Shown here piece by piece: positions 12,472 to 24,924 of a stretch of 64,000 nt of DNA (within the stretch, counting starts at the first letter, position 1; each line of letters begins with the position of its first letter). Origin of the DNA: Macrococcoides canis (GTDB lineage Bacteria > Bacillota > Bacilli > Staphylococcales > Staphylococcaceae); the NCBI RefSeq assembly GCF_002119805.1, contig NZ_CP021059.1, forward strand, positions 1 through 64,000, given 5' to 3'. The notes under the pieces are model-generated. The model was not told the DNA's origin and searched no databases. It worked only from the letters and a program-made list of their open reading frames with translations. A program made the translations under genes and the position numbers.

Positions 12472-14139
12472 ATGAAAAAATCTGGTGGAGATTTGTTTGT
12501 AGATACATTAATTAATCATGGTGTGAGCCATGTATTTGGTATTCCGGGTGCTAAGATTGATAAAGCATTTGATGTATTGGAAGATAGAGGGCCGAAAGTT
12601 ATCGTTACACGTCATGAACAAAATGCAGCATTAATAGCTCAAGGGCTTGGTCGAATTACTGGAAAGCCAGGTGTCGTTCTCGTTACAAGCGGTCCCGGTG
12701 TAACAAATTTGGCCACGGGACTCATCACTGCTAATTCTGAAAGTGATCCTGTCGTTGCAGTAGGAGGAAATGTCAGACGTCAAGATAGTCTGAAACGTAC
12801 ACATCAATCTCTAGATAATGCTGGATTAATGAGTCATGTGACTAAATATTCTGTGGAAGCTCAGGATGCAAAGAGTATATCTGAGGCAGTAACGAATGCA
12901 TTTCGAGCAAGTGTAGAGGGACGTAAAGGTGCAGCATTTGTAAGTATTCCGCAAGATGTTATTTCAGCAGAGGATGTAGAAGCTGAAGCAATTCAAGTGA
13001 AAGAAGCACCTATTCATGGACCAGCTCCAGTGCATGAAATCGATACTTTGGTTGAGCGAATTCAGACAGCAGAGCTGCCAGTTTTATTACTTGGTATGAG
13101 AGCCTCATCTGAAGCGTGTACAACTGCTATTCGACAATTACTTTCAAAGGCACCGATGCCAGTCGTTGAAACGTTCCAAGGTTCAGGGATTCTTTCTCGT
13201 GAACTTGAAGCACACTTTTATGGAAGAATCGGTTTATTCCGTAATCAACCAGGAGATGAATTATTAAAGCATTCAGATTTAGTAATTACGGTGGGATATG
13301 ATCCTATCGAATATGATCCATTTATATGGAATGCAGAAAATGAGAAAACGATTATTCATATTGATGAAGTACAAAGTGATATTGATAACCATTATGCACC
13401 TGTTACTGAATTGATTGGGAATACACCGCTTACGATTCAACGTTTATGTGAAAAACTTCAGTCACAAGACGTTGAACTTAACAACGACTCTAAACAAATA
13501 TTAGCCGATATTCAGCAACTCATAAAGAAAAAATACGAACTTCCAGAGAATTATACTGAAAGCGAAAAAGTGAACCCAAGGCATATTGTTAAAGCAGTAC
13601 GCGATTTAATTGATGATGAAACAACAGTAACAGTGGATGTCGGTTCGTTATATATTTATATGGCACGTTATTTTAGAAGTTATGCACCTAGACATCTATT
13701 ATTCTCAAATGGAATGCAGACCCTTGGTGTAGCTTTACCGTGGGCTATTGCTGCATCGATTGCACGTCCAGGAAAGAAAGTAGTTTCAATGGCAGGAGAC
13801 GGTGGATTTTTATTCTCAGGGCAAGAACTTGTAACAGCTGTAGAAATGAAAGCACCAATCGTACAGTTGATATGGAATGACGGATACTATGATATGGTGA
13901 AGTTTCAGCAGGAAGGTAAGTATGGTAAAGGTGCTGCGGTGAAGCTGCATCCTGTAGATTACGTCAAATACGCAGAATCGATGGGTGCTAAAGGTTATCG
14001 TGTTAATCATGCGAGTGAACTGGAAGCTGTGTTAAAAGCTGCATTACAAGAAGAAGGTCCGGTTGTAGTGGATATTCCAGTAGATTATAGTAACAATTCA
14101 AAACTTATGGCAGAACTTTTACCAGACAGTACAAACTAA
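12472..14139 (+). CDS. alsS: Catabolic alpha-acetolactate synthase
   Basis: This thiamine-diphosphate enzyme condenses two pyruvates to alpha-acetolactate. The 555-aa protein has the N-terminal PYR domain with the conserved Glu in TRHEQNAAL, the glycine-rich [13 protein letters not shown], and the C-terminal PP domain with [12 protein letters not shown] and the Asn-Asp motif [12 protein letters not shown]. The catabolic (AlsS) type is supported by the acetolactate decarboxylase gene 10 bases downstream and by the absence of a small regulatory subunit gene. Together they send overflow pyruvate to acetoin. An AGGAG precedes the ATG. Confidence 0.95.
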   Translation: MKKSGGDLFVDTLINHGVSHVFGIPGAKIDKAFDVLEDRGPKVIVTRHEQNAALIAQGLGRITGKPGVVLVTSGPGVTNLATGLITANSESDPVVAVGGNVRRQDSLKRTHQSLDNAGLMSHVTKYSVEAQDAKSISEAVTNAFRASVEGRKGAAFVSIPQDVISAEDVEAEAIQVKEAPIHGPAPVHEIDTLVERIQTAELPVLLLGMRASSEACTTAIRQLLSKAPMPVVETFQGSGILSRELEAHFYGRIGLFRNQPGDELLKHSDLVITVGYDPIEYDPFIWNAENEKTIIHIDEVQSDIDNHYAPVTELIGNTPLTIQRLCEKLQSQDVELNNDSKQILADIQQLIKKKYELPENYTESEKVNPRHIVKAVRDLIDDETTVTVDVGSLYIYMARYFRSYAPRHLLFSNGMQTLGVALPWAIAASIARPGKKVVSMAGDGGFLFSGQELVTAVEMKAPIVQLIWNDGYYDMVKFQQEGKYGKGAAVKLHPVDYVKYAESMGAKGYRVNHASELEAVLKAALQEEGPVVVDIPVDYSNNSKLMAELLPDSTN

Positions 14140-14149
14140 GGAGGTACTT

Positions 14150-14851
14150 ATGAATCATTTATATCAATATTCAACGATGGGTGCATTGGTTGGCGGAATG
14201 TTTGAAGGTACATTTAAGATTGGTGATATATTACACAGTGGTGATTATGGAATCGGTACTTTAGATGGTCTAAACGGTGAACTTATTATCCTGGAAGGAA
14301 AACCATATTTAATTGATAGTGAAGGTACTGTACGAGAAGTTGCAAATGATGAAACAACACCGTTTGCAAGTGTGATACAATTTAATGCTACGCATACTTT
14401 AAATTACGACAAAAAGATGAATAAAGAACAGTTAGATGAAATCATATTGAACGAAATAAAAGGTATGAATTACTTTCATGCAGTAAAGATAACTGGAAAA
14501 TTTAAATTAATAAAAGCGCGTTCAGTGAAAAAACAGCAAGAACCGTATCCTAAATTAGTAGAAGCGGTAAAAGAACAAGGTTATTTTGATTTTGAAGATA
14601 CAACAGGAACTTTATTCGGATTTTATACACCACATTTTATTCAAGGTATAGGTGTTGGTGGCTATCATGTACATTATTTAAGTGATAATCATGAACAAGG
14701 CGGTCACGTCTTTGATTTTGAAATTGAGGACGTTAAAGTAGAGATGGCTCTTGCTGAGGATTTAATTTTGAAGATGCCGGACACTGAACATTATCGAGAA
14801 AATGATTTAAATGATCCTGACATGTTAAAAGATATAGAAGCAAGTGAATAA
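14150..14851 (+). CDS. alsD: Alpha-acetolactate decarboxylase
   Basis: AlsD converts alpha-acetolactate to acetoin and carbon dioxide. The 233-aa protein shows the family N-terminus YQYSTMGALVGGMFEG and the metal-binding histidine motif GYHVHYLSDNHEQGGHV around residues 175-191 (HxH plus a later His). It forms an operon with alsS with a clear AGGAGG before the ATG. A nested-hairpin element begins at its stop codon. Confidence 0.96.
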   Translation: MNHLYQYSTMGALVGGMFEGTFKIGDILHSGDYGIGTLDGLNGELIILEGKPYLIDSEGTVREVANDETTPFASVIQFNATHTLNYDKKMNKEQLDEIILNEIKGMNYFHAVKITGKFKLIKARSVKKQQEPYPKLVEAVKEQGYFDFEDTTGTLFGFYTPHFIQGIGVGGYHVHYLSDNHEQGGHVFDFEIEDVKVEMALAEDLILKMPDTEHYRENDLNDPDMLKDIEASE

Positions 14852-15009
14852 AAGGATGTGACACGAGCGTTCAGACACGAATAAAATCAAGAAAAGACGA
14901 CAAAAAACGGTTTTTGTTTTGAGTCGTCTTTTTGATTTTAACGAAGTGTCTGCTCGAGGAACGCCGTAAATAAAAGGACGTGACACGAGCGTTAAAAAGC
15001 GGATGAGCA
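14847..15009. repeat. Nested-hairpin intergenic element with flanking direct repeats (alsD/nnrD)
   Basis: A 25-bp sequence containing GTGACACGAGCGTT occurs at 14847-14871 and again, with one change, at 14969-14993. Between the copies is a long nested inverted repeat: AGACAC pairs with GTGTCT outside, and a stem with AAAAGACGAC / GTCGTCTTTT inside, flanked by TAAAATCA and TGATTTTA arms. After the second copy a small hairpin (GGATGAGC / GCTTCATCC) serves as terminator for the opposing nnrD. The element sits between two convergent genes and probably ends transcription from both sides. A second element of the same design lies at 24712-24920. Confidence 0.8.
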
Positions 15010-15828
15010 TTATGCTTCATCCGTTTCTAATTTTTTCATCATATAAGGTAATTGATCTATAATTGCGGACGGAGGAACGACATACATATCTTGCGCAAGT
15101 TTGTCTCCAATTAAACTATGAATATACACTGCTTGTTTAATTGCTTCTTCAGTATCGAACTGTCCGATAAAACTTGCAATAATACCTGCTAATGCATCAC
15201 CCATCCCACCAGATGCCATCGCTGGATCTCCTACAGTAATCTTATAATCGCCACTCTTTAAATATAGCTCTGTTTCATGCTGCTTTAATATGACATGTGC
15301 TCCGAATTCATCTGCTTTTGCTCTGTTTAGCTCAGGAGTCTGCTCATTAATTTCAATGCCACTGATTCTTTGCCACTCCATTTGATGCGGTGTAAGTATT
15401 ACATTACATTTAGGAAATGGATGTTTTAATTTGCTTAAGATAGTTATTGCGTCACCATCAATAATCAAGCTCTGATCTTCTTTAATATGTTGAAATAGCA
15501 AGGTTAACACATTATTTCCCTGGAAATCTAAACCTAGTCCCGGGCCAATGAGTATACAATCAGCATTTTCAATCAATTTTGTTAAACGTTTAATGTCGTT
15601 AATATCTGAAACCATAGCTTCTGGGCAGCGGGAATGCAGAGCAGTATGATTTGAGTGATGTGTCGCAACTGTCGTTAAACCACCGCCACTATATACACAT
15701 GCGCGAGCAGCAATCATAATTGATCCGCCCATATTTTGATTACCACCGATGAGTAATATACGTCCGTAATCTCCTTTATGGCTGTAAGGTTTACGTTTAG
15801 GTATACGTATTTCATTGATTAACTGCAT
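15010..15828 (-). CDS. nnrD: ADP-dependent NAD(P)H-hydrate dehydratase
   Basis: This ribokinase-fold repair enzyme restores damaged NADHX/NADPHX. Diagnostic segments are HKGDYGRILLIGGN near the N-terminus, GPGLG, the DGDAI motif and the C-terminal GDPAMASGGMGDALAGIIA, which holds the catalytic Asp. The open frame extends to 15960, but the family N-terminus and an AAGGAG at proper spacing point to the ATG at 15828, giving 272 aa. It is the only - strand gene in this part of the core chromosome and converges on alsD. Confidence 0.93.
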   Translation of the reverse strand: MQLINEIRIPKRKPYSHKGDYGRILLIGGNQNMGGSIMIAARACVYSGGGLTTVATHHSNHTALHSRCPEAMVSDINDIKRLTKLIENADCILIGPGLGLDFQGNNVLTLLFQHIKEDQSLIIDGDAITILSKLKHPFPKCNVILTPHQMEWQRISGIEINEQTPELNRAKADEFGAHVILKQHETELYLKSGDYKITVGDPAMASGGMGDALAGIIASFIGQFDTEEAIKQAVYIHSLIGDKLAQDMYVVPPSAIIDQLPYMMKKLETDEA

Positions 15829-15964
15829 AACCATTCTCCTTTTATGTTTCAATGTCCATATAACTATAACAGATATAGTTGAAATTCTAAAATGAATTTG
15901 ATAATATGAAGTTAAATTTAAATATATTATTTGTCTGTTTGGGATAAGTAGTGAATGCATTTTT

Positions 15965-17445
<1,481 letters not shown>

Positions 17446-17453
17446 GCGTTCGA

Positions 17454-17488
17454 GGCGATTCAATGTTATCATTTGAATCGCCTTTTAA
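17454..17488 (+). terminator. Terminator after serS
   Basis: A 10-bp stem GGCGATTCAA / TTGAATCGCC with an adjoining TTTT lies just after the serS stop codon. Confidence 0.85.
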
Positions 17489-17673
17489 TATGATGTTACA
17501 ATAAGATAGAGTTGTCAGAATAAATAAACTTTTATTATATATAATTTTTATACTTGCATATATTTTTTATATTTGATATATTAAGTATAACAACAGGAAA
17601 CGTCATAAATATTTAACGATATGAACTGGCATTTCTGAATTAATATAAAAAACTTAAAAGGTGGAATTTAATC

Positions 17674-18189
17674 ATGACAAACTTTAAATTAGACACAGCA
17701 CACAGTAACGTAGAATTCTCTATCAAACATTTAATGGTATCAAAAGTAAAAGGTGAATTTACTGAATTTGATGGACAAGCTACTGGAGACATCAACGATT
17801 TATCATCTTTACAATTAACAGCTACTGTAAAAGTAGATTCAATTGACACAAACAACGCAGATCGCGATGGCCATTTAAAATCTGCTGATTTCTTCGATGT
17901 AGAAAAATATCCTGAAATCAAATTTGTTTCTAAGTCTATTACTGAAAACAAAATTACAGGTGATTTAACAATTAAAGATCAAACACATGAAGAAACATTT
18001 GATTTAGAATTTAACGGTGTTCATAAAAACCCAATGGATGGAAGCAGTGTAACTGGATTTATCGTAAATGGATCAGTTAACCGTGAAAAATATGGCATGA
18101 ACTTTAACCAAGCGTTAGAAACAGGTGGCGTTATGGTTGGTAAAGAAGCTAAATTCGAAGTTAACGCTGAATTTGGAATCGAAGAATAA
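17674..18189 (+). CDS. YceI-family lipocalin-like protein
   Basis: The 171-aa protein has the YceI signature: FKLDTAHSNVEFSIKHLM at the N-terminus, the central KSADFFDVEKYPEIKF and a C-terminal KFEVNAEFGIEE. YceI proteins form a lipocalin-like barrel that binds isoprenoid or other amphiphilic molecules. This one has no signal peptide, so it is probably cytoplasmic, as in other staphylococci. A good AAAGGTGG precedes the ATG and a terminator follows, so it appears to be a single-gene unit. The physiological ligand is unknown. Confidence 0.9.
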   Translation: MTNFKLDTAHSNVEFSIKHLMVSKVKGEFTEFDGQATGDINDLSSLQLTATVKVDSIDTNNADRDGHLKSADFFDVEKYPEIKFVSKSITENKITGDLTIKDQTHEETFDLEFNGVHKNPMDGSSVTGFIVNGSVNREKYGMNFNQALETGGVMVGKEAKFEVNAEFGIEE

Positions 18190-18202
18190 TAATTATTATT
18201 AT

Positions 18203-18232
18203 AGCTGGGGCAAACTTGCCTCAGCTTTTTTA
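18203..18232 (+). terminator. Terminator after the YceI gene
   Basis: AGCTGGGGCAA pairs with TTGCCTCAGCT (one G-U pair allowed), followed by a T tract. Confidence 0.85.
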
Positions 18233-18322
18233 TATTGTTCTGAAAAATTGAGACTTGAGAAAGAAAGTTGTAAAATGGAGTAGTTATAGAAAAATTCTTT
18301 TTTTAGAAAGTGAGATTTTAAT

Positions 18323-19234
18323 TTGAAGATTGATATAAGAAAAACGATTGTAACTTCTATTATTATGCTGGTAGCAACAGCAATCATGCATTTTGTACCA
18401 GGCTTATTCCTATTTATTGTACCGTTTTTGCTGATTCCTGCAGTGACCCTATATTATCACTCTAAAGAAAGTTACTATGCGATGAGTTTTGTGATTCTTA
18501 TTGCTGTTATATTTACTTCGATATTTACAATGCAAATTATGTTAAGCATTATTTTTGGAGGTTATATTGTTGGTCAATTATTAAAAGAGAAAGCATCTAA
18601 AGAACGTGTACTATACATTTTGACCGTATTTTATACCATTTTCTCTTTAATCGCTATCATTATATTGCAAATGGCTGGTATTATGCCGAAAATGGCGGAC
18701 ATATTTGCCCCTGCTACAGATGCTTACTATAACTTATTAATGGCAGAGGTTGAAAAAGGCACTGTTACTAAAGCATATGCAGATTTATTTTTAACGAGTA
18801 TGGATGCATTAGTGTTACAAATACCAGGTTTATTAATTTTATTTTTATTTATATTATCGCTTATTCAAGTTAGCATTACTTTTCCATTTATAAGAAAGTT
18901 TAAAGTATCGACGCCAAATTTCAGACCGCTATATATGTGGCGTATTCCTAAAGTAGTGCTATACCTATACTTTCTAACGCTTTTTACTTCACTCTTCCTT
19001 ACAGATACCGATGTCGTGCTGTTAGGCATAGTCACAAACTTTAAGTATGTGTTAGAATGGATTATATTCATCCAGGGACTCTCGCTGTTTAGCTTCTTTA
19101 TAAAAGTGAGACGTACACATCCAGTATTAAATATTTTAATATACATATTTGCATTTATTTTCTCACCAGTGACACAAATCTTTGGAATGATAGATATGAT
19201 ATTGAATTTAAAATCTAATATTAAGCGCAAGTAA
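18323..19234 (+). CDS. DUF2232/YybS-like membrane protein
   Basis: This 303-aa polytopic membrane protein has about eight predicted helices. It sits directly before gdpP, rplI and dnaB, which is the position of yybS in Bacillus and its DUF2232 relatives in staphylococci. It begins with a TTG at 18323. The preceding ribosome binding site is modest (AAAGTGAG). Its function is unknown; the conserved linkage suggests a role connected with c-di-AMP or membrane homeostasis, but that is inference. Confidence 0.8.
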   Translation: MKIDIRKTIVTSIIMLVATAIMHFVPGLFLFIVPFLLIPAVTLYYHSKESYYAMSFVILIAVIFTSIFTMQIMLSIIFGGYIVGQLLKEKASKERVLYILTVFYTIFSLIAIIILQMAGIMPKMADIFAPATDAYYNLLMAEVEKGTVTKAYADLFLTSMDALVLQIPGLLILFLFILSLIQVSITFPFIRKFKVSTPNFRPLYMWRIPKVVLYLYFLTLFTSLFLTDTDVVLLGIVTNFKYVLEWIIFIQGLSLFSFFIKVRRTHPVLNILIYIFAFIFSPVTQIFGMIDMILNLKSNIKRK

Positions 19235-19263
19235 GATTATAAATTTAACGAAGAGGTGTCAAA

Positions 19264-21231
19264 ATGAACAGAAAATATAACAGGCAGACATTAATCATCC
19301 CCTTTATTGTGATGACTCTTGCTGCTATTATCGTTACAGGGATTTTGTATACTGAAGATGCAATGTTAGCATTGGTTACTAGTGTGATTCTATTTATAAT
19401 TATCTGCATTTCCTTTACTTACTTTAAACGTCGTTTAAGACAGAATGAACGTTATATTGAGAACTTGTCCACTGTAATCGGTAATGGAAAGAAATATGCG
19501 ATAAGCGAATTACCAATAGGGGTCCTACTGTTAGATGAAAATGAGCATATTGAATGGTATAACCATTTTATGAATGAAAAAATTAGCGAACCAATTATTT
19601 CGGAATCTATTCATGATGTTTTTCCGAATTTGCTGAATCAGCTGAAGGTAAGCGCAATTAACGAAGCAAATGCTCAATACAAAGACTATAAATTTAAAGT
19701 GATGTTTTCTGAAGAGAATAATGTCCTTTATTTCTTCGACATTACTGATAAAATTGAAACACATCAATTATTCGAAGATGCGAAACCTGTAATTGGTATT
19801 ATGTTTTTGGATAACTTTGACGAAGTCACTCAAAACATGACCGATTCACAACGTACCGAGATTAATAGTTTAATGTCTATGGAAATTAATAAGTGGGCAG
19901 AAATTAATAATGTTTATATCAAAAGATATCAATCGGATCAGTTTATGATGTTCTTTAATCAAAAGATTTTGCACTCAATCGAAGAAACAAAATTCAATTT
20001 ACTTGATAATATTAGAGATAAAAGTCGTGAAATTAAGACGCATATCACTTTGAGTGTAGGAATAGGTGAAGGTGCTGATAATTTAATTGAATTAGGTGCG
20101 CTTGCGCAATCGAGTTTAGATTTAGCACTTGGTCGTGGTGGAGATCAAGTAGCGATTAAACATACAAACGGTAACGTGAGATTTTATGGTGGTAAGACGG
20201 ACCCTATGGAAAAACGTACACGTGTCAGAGCTCGTGTAGTGTCACATGCGTTGAAAGATATTCTTGTTGAAGGGGATAATGTGATGATTATGGGGCATAA
20301 ACGCCCTGATATGGACGCGATTGGTGCTGCAATTGGTGTAGCACGATTTGCGAAGATGAATAATTTAAAGGCAAATATAATACTCAATGATCATGATATC
20401 GACGACACGTTATCGCGTGTGATGACAGAGATTGCTGAGAAGCCAGAGTTAAACGAAATCTTTATTAGTTCAGAAGAAGCCTGGAATCTGATGACGAAAC
20501 GCACGACATTAGTCATTGTAGATACACATAAACCAGAGATGGTCATCGATGAAAGTATATTAAACAAAGCTTCCAGAAAGGTTGTTATTGACCATCACAG
20601 ACGTGGAGAAGAATTTGTATCAAATCCATTACTTGTTTATATGGAACAATATGCGAGTTCAACAGCTGAGCTTGTGACGGAGTTATTGGAATATCAACCG
20701 ACCGACCATCAATTAACGAGACTGGAAGCGACTGTAATGCTTGCAGGTATTATCGTTGATACGCGCAACTTCACACTTCGTACAGGATCCAGAACATTTG
20801 ATGCTGCAAGTTTCTTAAGAAATCACGGTGCAGATACGATTCTTTGTCAGCATTTCTTGAAAGATGACATGGAAACATATATTAAACGTTCAGAAATCAT
20901 TCAGACGGTATCGCTTGAAGAAGATGGTATTGCGATTGCGCATGGTCCAAATGATGAAATTATTCATCCAGTCATCGTGGCACAGGCTGCCGATCAGTTA
21001 CTAAATATTGAAGGTGTTGAAGCATCATTTGTTGTTGCTAAGCGCAAAGATAATGTCGTTGGAATTTCAGCAAGATCACTCGGCGAAATCAATGTACAGC
21101 TCGTTATGGAAAAAATGGGCGGCGGTGGACATTTATCTAATGCAGCTACACAAATAGAGGATGTAACTGTAGAAGAGGTTATCGGTCAACTTAGAAATAT
21201 CATTCACATAGAACATGAAGGAGAGGAATAA
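19264..21231 (+). CDS. gdpP: Cyclic-di-AMP phosphodiesterase GdpP
   Basis: GdpP degrades c-di-AMP, which controls osmotic balance and beta-lactam tolerance. The 655-aa protein has two N-terminal transmembrane helices (about residues 9-53), a degenerate PAS domain, a degenerate GGDEF domain, and a DHH/DHHA1 phosphodiesterase with [20 protein letters not shown] and C-terminal [10 protein letters not shown]. Its start follows a GAGGTG. The rplI start lies two bases beyond its stop, so gdpP-rplI-dnaB are likely co-transcribed. All catalytic motifs look intact. Confidence 0.96.
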   Translation: MNRKYNRQTLIIPFIVMTLAAIIVTGILYTEDAMLALVTSVILFIIICISFTYFKRRLRQNERYIENLSTVIGNGKKYAISELPIGVLLLDENEHIEWYNHFMNEKISEPIISESIHDVFPNLLNQLKVSAINEANAQYKDYKFKVMFSEENNVLYFFDITDKIETHQLFEDAKPVIGIMFLDNFDEVTQNMTDSQRTEINSLMSMEINKWAEINNVYIKRYQSDQFMMFFNQKILHSIEETKFNLLDNIRDKSREIKTHITLSVGIGEGADNLIELGALAQSSLDLALGRGGDQVAIKHTNGNVRFYGGKTDPMEKRTRVRARVVSHALKDILVEGDNVMIMGHKRPDMDAIGAAIGVARFAKMNNLKANIILNDHDIDDTLSRVMTEIAEKPELNEIFISSEEAWNLMTKRTTLVIVDTHKPEMVIDESILNKASRKVVIDHHRRGEEFVSNPLLVYMEQYASSTAELVTELLEYQPTDHQLTRLEATVMLAGIIVDTRNFTLRTGSRTFDAASFLRNHGADTILCQHFLKDDMETYIKRSEIIQTVSLEEDGIAIAHGPNDEIIHPVIVAQAADQLLNIEGVEASFVVAKRKDNVVGISARSLGEINVQLVMEKMGGGGHLSNAATQIEDVTVEEVIGQLRNIIHIEHEGEE

Positions 21232-21233
21232 GA

Positions 21234-21680
21234 ATGAAAGTAATATTTACACAAGATGTTAAAGGAAAAGGTAAAAAAGGCGAAATTAAAGAAGTACCAG
21301 TAGGTTATGCGAATAACTTCTTACTAAAAAATAAATATGCGGTGGAAGCGACACCTGGAAATTTAAAACAATTAGAAGCACAGAAAAAACGTGTAGAAGA
21401 AGATAAACAGCAAGAACTTGAAGATGCACAAGCATTAAAAGAAAAATTAGAAGCACTAGAAGTTAAAGTGACTGCAAAATCAGGAGAAGGCGGTCGTCTG
21501 TTCGGTTCAGTAAGTTCGAAACAAGTTGCAGATGCTTTAAATAAACAGCATGGTATTAAACTTGATAAACGTAAGATGGACTTACATGACGGTATCAGAA
21601 GTTTAGGCTATACAAATGTACCTGTCAAACTACATAACAAAGTAAGCGGTACATTAAAAGTGCATGTAACAGAAGCATAA
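21234..21680 (+). CDS. rplI: 50S ribosomal protein L9
   Basis: This 148-aa protein has the L9 N-terminal RNA-binding domain ([20 protein letters not shown] and GYANNFLLK), a long charged connecting helix rich in E, K and Q, and the C-terminal domain with [17 protein letters not shown]. It is bound at the base of the L1 stalk region of the large subunit. The ATG is preceded by AGGAG and is tightly spaced with gdpP. Confidence 0.98.
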   Translation: MKVIFTQDVKGKGKKGEIKEVPVGYANNFLLKNKYAVEATPGNLKQLEAQKKRVEEDKQQELEDAQALKEKLEALEVKVTAKSGEGGRLFGSVSSKQVADALNKQHGIKLDKRKMDLHDGIRSLGYTNVPVKLHNKVSGTLKVHVTEA

Positions 21681-21697
21681 TAGACAAGGAGGATAAT

Positions 21698-23104
21698 ATG
21701 GCAGATTATCTTGAAGGGAAGAAACTCCCGTTTAATTTAGTTGCAGAACAGTCCGTTTTAGGCGCTATCTTTATTGATAATGAAGTATTATCTTCCGTTC
21801 TAGAAGTACTTGTTCCTAGCCACTTTTATAGACAGTCACATCAGTATATCTTCCAGGCGATGATGACGCTCTCTGAACAGAATGAAATCGTAGATATTGT
21901 AACGGTAGCTGATCAGATGACATCAGACGGGACATTAGAAGCGGCTGGCGGAGAGATGTATCTTGTAGATTTAGCTGCAATTGTACCGAGTGCCCGTAAC
22001 GTAGATTTTTATGCGGACATCGTATATAAAGATGCCGTAAAACGCCGATTAATTCATACGGCAGACACTATTATGGCAGATGGATATAATGAAACACTAG
22101 ATCTTGAAACGTTACTTTCTGATGCAGAAAAGCGTATTATGGAAGTTTCTACATCTAGAGGATCAGAAGGCTTTCAGGAAATTAAAGATGTATTAACACA
22201 AGTCTTTAATAATGCCGAAGAACTCGATAAGAACCAAGGACAGACTCCTGGTATTCCAACAGGATATAGAGATCTTGATCAAATGACAGCTGGATTTAAC
22301 AGAAATGACCTTATCATTATTGCAGCACGTCCTTCGGTAGGTAAGACCGCCTTTGCCCTCAATATCGCGACACAAGTAGCGACGCATGATCGTGGTGATG
22401 AGCCACCTTACAGTGTAGGAATATTTAGTCTTGAGATGGGTGCCGATCAGTTAGCAACACGTATGATTTGTAGTACAGGTAACGTAGATTCTAATAGATT
22501 ACGAACAGGAACGATGGACGGAGAAGACTGGAATCGTTTTACAGTAGCAGTCGGTAAGCTATCTAAGACAAATATCTATATTGACGACACACCAGGTATT
22601 CGTATCACAGATATTCGTTCTAAATGCAGAAGACTGAAGCAAGAACATGGACTAGATATGATTCTGATTGATTATCTTCAGCTTATTCAAGGTTCTGGGA
22701 GCCGTTCTAGTGACAACAGACAACAAGAAGTATCAGAAATCTCACGTATGCTGAAAGCTTTGGCGAGAGAACTTGAATGTCCTGTAATTGCGTTATCACA
22801 GCTCTCTCGTGGAGTGGAGCAAAGACAAGATAAACGTCCGATGATGAGTGATATCCGTGAATCAGGTTCGATTGAGCAAGATGCGGATATTGTTGCATTC
22901 TTATACCGAGATGACTATTATAATCGTGGTAATGGTGAAGATGGTGAGGAAGAAGTAGATGCAGGAGCTCAAGAGGAAAACGGAGAAATAGAAATTATTA
23001 TTGCGAAACAACGTAATGGTCCGACAGGGACAGTCAAATTGCATTTCTTAAAACAATACAATAAATTTACAGATATTGATTATGCACATTCTGATGTATA
23101 TTAA
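21698..23104 (+). CDS. dnaB: Replicative DNA helicase
   Basis: This is the hexameric helicase that unwinds DNA at the fork. The N-terminal DnaB domain (about 1-110) is followed by a RecA-like motor with Walker A ARPSVGKTAFALN near 210-222, Walker B MILIDYLQLI near 320, and the C-terminal SIEQDADIVAFLYRDDYY and AKQRNGPTGTVKLHF. The 468-aa length is normal. In staphylococci this helicase has also been called dnaC. A GGAGG lies before the ATG. Confidence 0.98.
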   Translation: MADYLEGKKLPFNLVAEQSVLGAIFIDNEVLSSVLEVLVPSHFYRQSHQYIFQAMMTLSEQNEIVDIVTVADQMTSDGTLEAAGGEMYLVDLAAIVPSARNVDFYADIVYKDAVKRRLIHTADTIMADGYNETLDLETLLSDAEKRIMEVSTSRGSEGFQEIKDVLTQVFNNAEELDKNQGQTPGIPTGYRDLDQMTAGFNRNDLIIIAARPSVGKTAFALNIATQVATHDRGDEPPYSVGIFSLEMGADQLATRMICSTGNVDSNRLRTGTMDGEDWNRFTVAVGKLSKTNIYIDDTPGIRITDIRSKCRRLKQEHGLDMILIDYLQLIQGSGSRSSDNRQQEVSEISRMLKALARELECPVIALSQLSRGVEQRQDKRPMMSDIRESGSIEQDADIVAFLYRDDYYNRGNGEDGEEEVDAGAQEENGEIEIIIAKQRNGPTGTVKLHFLKQYNKFTDIDYAHSDVY

Positions 23105-23127
23105 TGAGTAAAGTGTATAAAACGGAT

Positions 23128-23173
23128 AAAAACCGTACAATAAATTTAAAATTAAATTTATTGTACGGTTTTT
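23128..23173 (+). terminator. Terminator after dnaB
   Basis: A long stem beginning AAAAACCGTACAATAAATTT and closing with its complement, with a short loop. The outer A and T tracts allow two-way function. Confidence 0.9.
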
Positions 23174-23253
23174 ATAATGTATTTAATCATATGACATCAA
23201 GATAGTTTGTGAAAAAATAAAATGATAAATGATTAATTATTAATTCATAAATT

Positions 23254-23357
23254 AATAGAACGTTGTAAAATCAACATTTAATTAAAATTAAAATGTACAT
23301 AAACGCTATTCTTATTTGTAGTAGTGAAATAAGTGAATATTTATGAATGTTCGTTTT
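23254..23357. promoter_or_regulatory. Putative PurR boxes upstream of purA
   Basis: The 320-base gap before purA holds the dnaB terminator, then AT-rich DNA. AATGTTCGTTTT at 23346-23357 is the reverse complement of AAAACGAACATT, which fits the PurBox core CGAACATT used by PurR in Bacillus and Staphylococcus. A weaker, opposite copy AATAGAACGTT lies at 23254-23264. PurR-controlled promoters usually carry two inverted boxes. The wide spacing and the poor first copy keep this tentative. Confidence 0.5.
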
Positions 23358-23426
23358 TAAGTTGATTTTTAATGTTTTCATTGATAAAATACATAAGGTT
23401 AGTGAACAAAATTTGGAGGTGCACTC

Positions 23427-24716
23427 ATGTCATCAATCGTAGTTGTTGGGACGCAATGGGGAGACGAAGGTAAGGGTAAGATCACAGACTTTTTAGCAGA
23501 GGAAGCAAATGTTATTGCACGTTTCTCAGGGGGTAATAACGCAGGTCATACGATTAAGTTCGGTGGAGAAACATATAAATTACATCTAGTACCATCAGGA
23601 ATATTCTATTCTGATAAATTATCTGTAATTGGTAATGGTGTAGTTGTAGATCCTGTAGCTTTATTAAAAGAATTAGATGCACTAAATGCACGTGGTGTGA
23701 AAACTGATAACTTACGTATTTCAAACCGTGCGCAAGTCATCCTTCCATATCATATTAAACAAGATGGTCTTGAAGAAGATAAACGTGGCGATAATAAGAT
23801 TGGTACAACGAAAAAAGGTATCGGACCCGCTTATGTAGATAAAGTACAACGTATTGGTATTCGCATGGCAGACTTACTTGATAAAGAAACTTTCGAAGTA
23901 AAATTAAAAGAAAATTTAGCGATGAAAAACGAAATGTTTGAAAAATTATTCGATGCTGAAGGATTTAAATTTGAAGAAATCTTTGATGAGTATTATGCTG
24001 CAGGCCAACGTCTGAAAGAATATACAGTGGACACAGCGAAAGTGTTAGATGATGCATTTATGGCAGATGAAAAAGTACTATTTGAAGGTGCACAAGGAGT
24101 TATGCTTGATATCGATCACGGAACATACCCATTCGTTACTTCAAGTAATCCAATCGCTGGGAACGTCACAGTTGGTACAGGTGTAGGGCCAACATTTGTT
24201 GATAAAGTCGTTGGAGTATGTAAAGCTTATACATCACGTGTAGGCGATGGACCTTTCCCAACTGAATTATTTGATGAAGATGGTCATCACATCCGTGAAG
24301 TAGGTCGTGAATATGGAACGACTACAGGACGTCCACGTCGTGTAGGTTGGTTTGACTCTGTTGTATTACGTCATTCACGCCGCGCAAGTGGTATTACAGA
24401 TTTATCTATTAACTCAATTGACGTATTAACAGGATTAGAAACAGTGAAGATTTGTACAGCATACGAATTAGATGGTAAAGAAATTACGGAATATCCAGCG
24501 AATTTAAATGAATTGAATCGTTGTAAGCCGATTTTCGAGGAATTACCAGGATGGACTGAAGATGTGACTTCATGTAAATCATTAGATGAGTTACCTGATA
24601 ACGCACGTCGTTACTTAGAACGTATCTCTGAGTTATGTAACGTTAAGATTTCTATCTTCTCAGTTGGACCAGATAGAAACCAGACGAATCTATTAGAAAA
24701 CTTGTGGGAAAAATAA
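23427..24716 (+). CDS. purA: Adenylosuccinate synthetase
   Basis: PurA makes adenylosuccinate from IMP, aspartate and GTP, the first committed step to AMP. The N-terminal [16 protein letters not shown] is the P-loop-like GTP site, followed by [11 protein letters not shown] with the catalytic His. Later segments include [14 protein letters not shown] and [14 protein letters not shown]. The 429-aa length is normal. A TTTGGAGG precedes the ATG. The stop codon lies inside the first copy of the direct repeat of the adjoining hairpin element. Confidence 0.98.
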   Translation: MSSIVVVGTQWGDEGKGKITDFLAEEANVIARFSGGNNAGHTIKFGGETYKLHLVPSGIFYSDKLSVIGNGVVVDPVALLKELDALNARGVKTDNLRISNRAQVILPYHIKQDGLEEDKRGDNKIGTTKKGIGPAYVDKVQRIGIRMADLLDKETFEVKLKENLAMKNEMFEKLFDAEGFKFEEIFDEYYAAGQRLKEYTVDTAKVLDDAFMADEKVLFEGAQGVMLDIDHGTYPFVTSSNPIAGNVTVGTGVGPTFVDKVVGVCKAYTSRVGDGPFPTELFDEDGHHIREVGREYGTTTGRPRRVGWFDSVVLRHSRRASGITDLSINSIDVLTGLETVKICTAYELDGKEITEYPANLNELNRCKPIFEELPGWTEDVTSCKSLDELPDNARRYLERISELCNVKISIFSVGPDRNQTNLLENLWEK

Positions 24717-24920
24717 GAGGCTATTATCTGAGCGATTAGCTTCGAGCCAAAATCCCGAAAAGGTGTCAAAGAAACGCTTTTTGTTTCGGGCACCTTTTGG
24801 ATTTTGTTGAAGAAGCTGCTCAGATGATGCCGTTTCAATAAGAGGCTATTATCTGAGCGATTAGCTTCGAGTCAAAATAAAAGCCATCAAAACAGTAAAT
24901 GTTTTGATGGCTTTTAAAAT
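24712..24920. repeat. Nested-hairpin intergenic element with flanking direct repeats (purA/yitT)
   Basis: A 42-bp sequence containing AGGCTATTATCTGAGCG is present at 24712-24753 and again at 24837-24878 with one change. Between them lies a nested inverted repeat: ATCTGAGC pairs with GCTCAGAT, AGCTTC with GAAGCT, and the inner GAAAAGGTG / CACCTTTT stem is flanked by CAAAATCC and GGATTTTG. After the second copy, AAAAGCCATCAAAAC / GTTTTGATGGCTTTT terminates the opposing gene. The plan matches the element at 14847-15009 although the bases differ. Confidence 0.8.
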
Positions 24921-24924
24921 TATT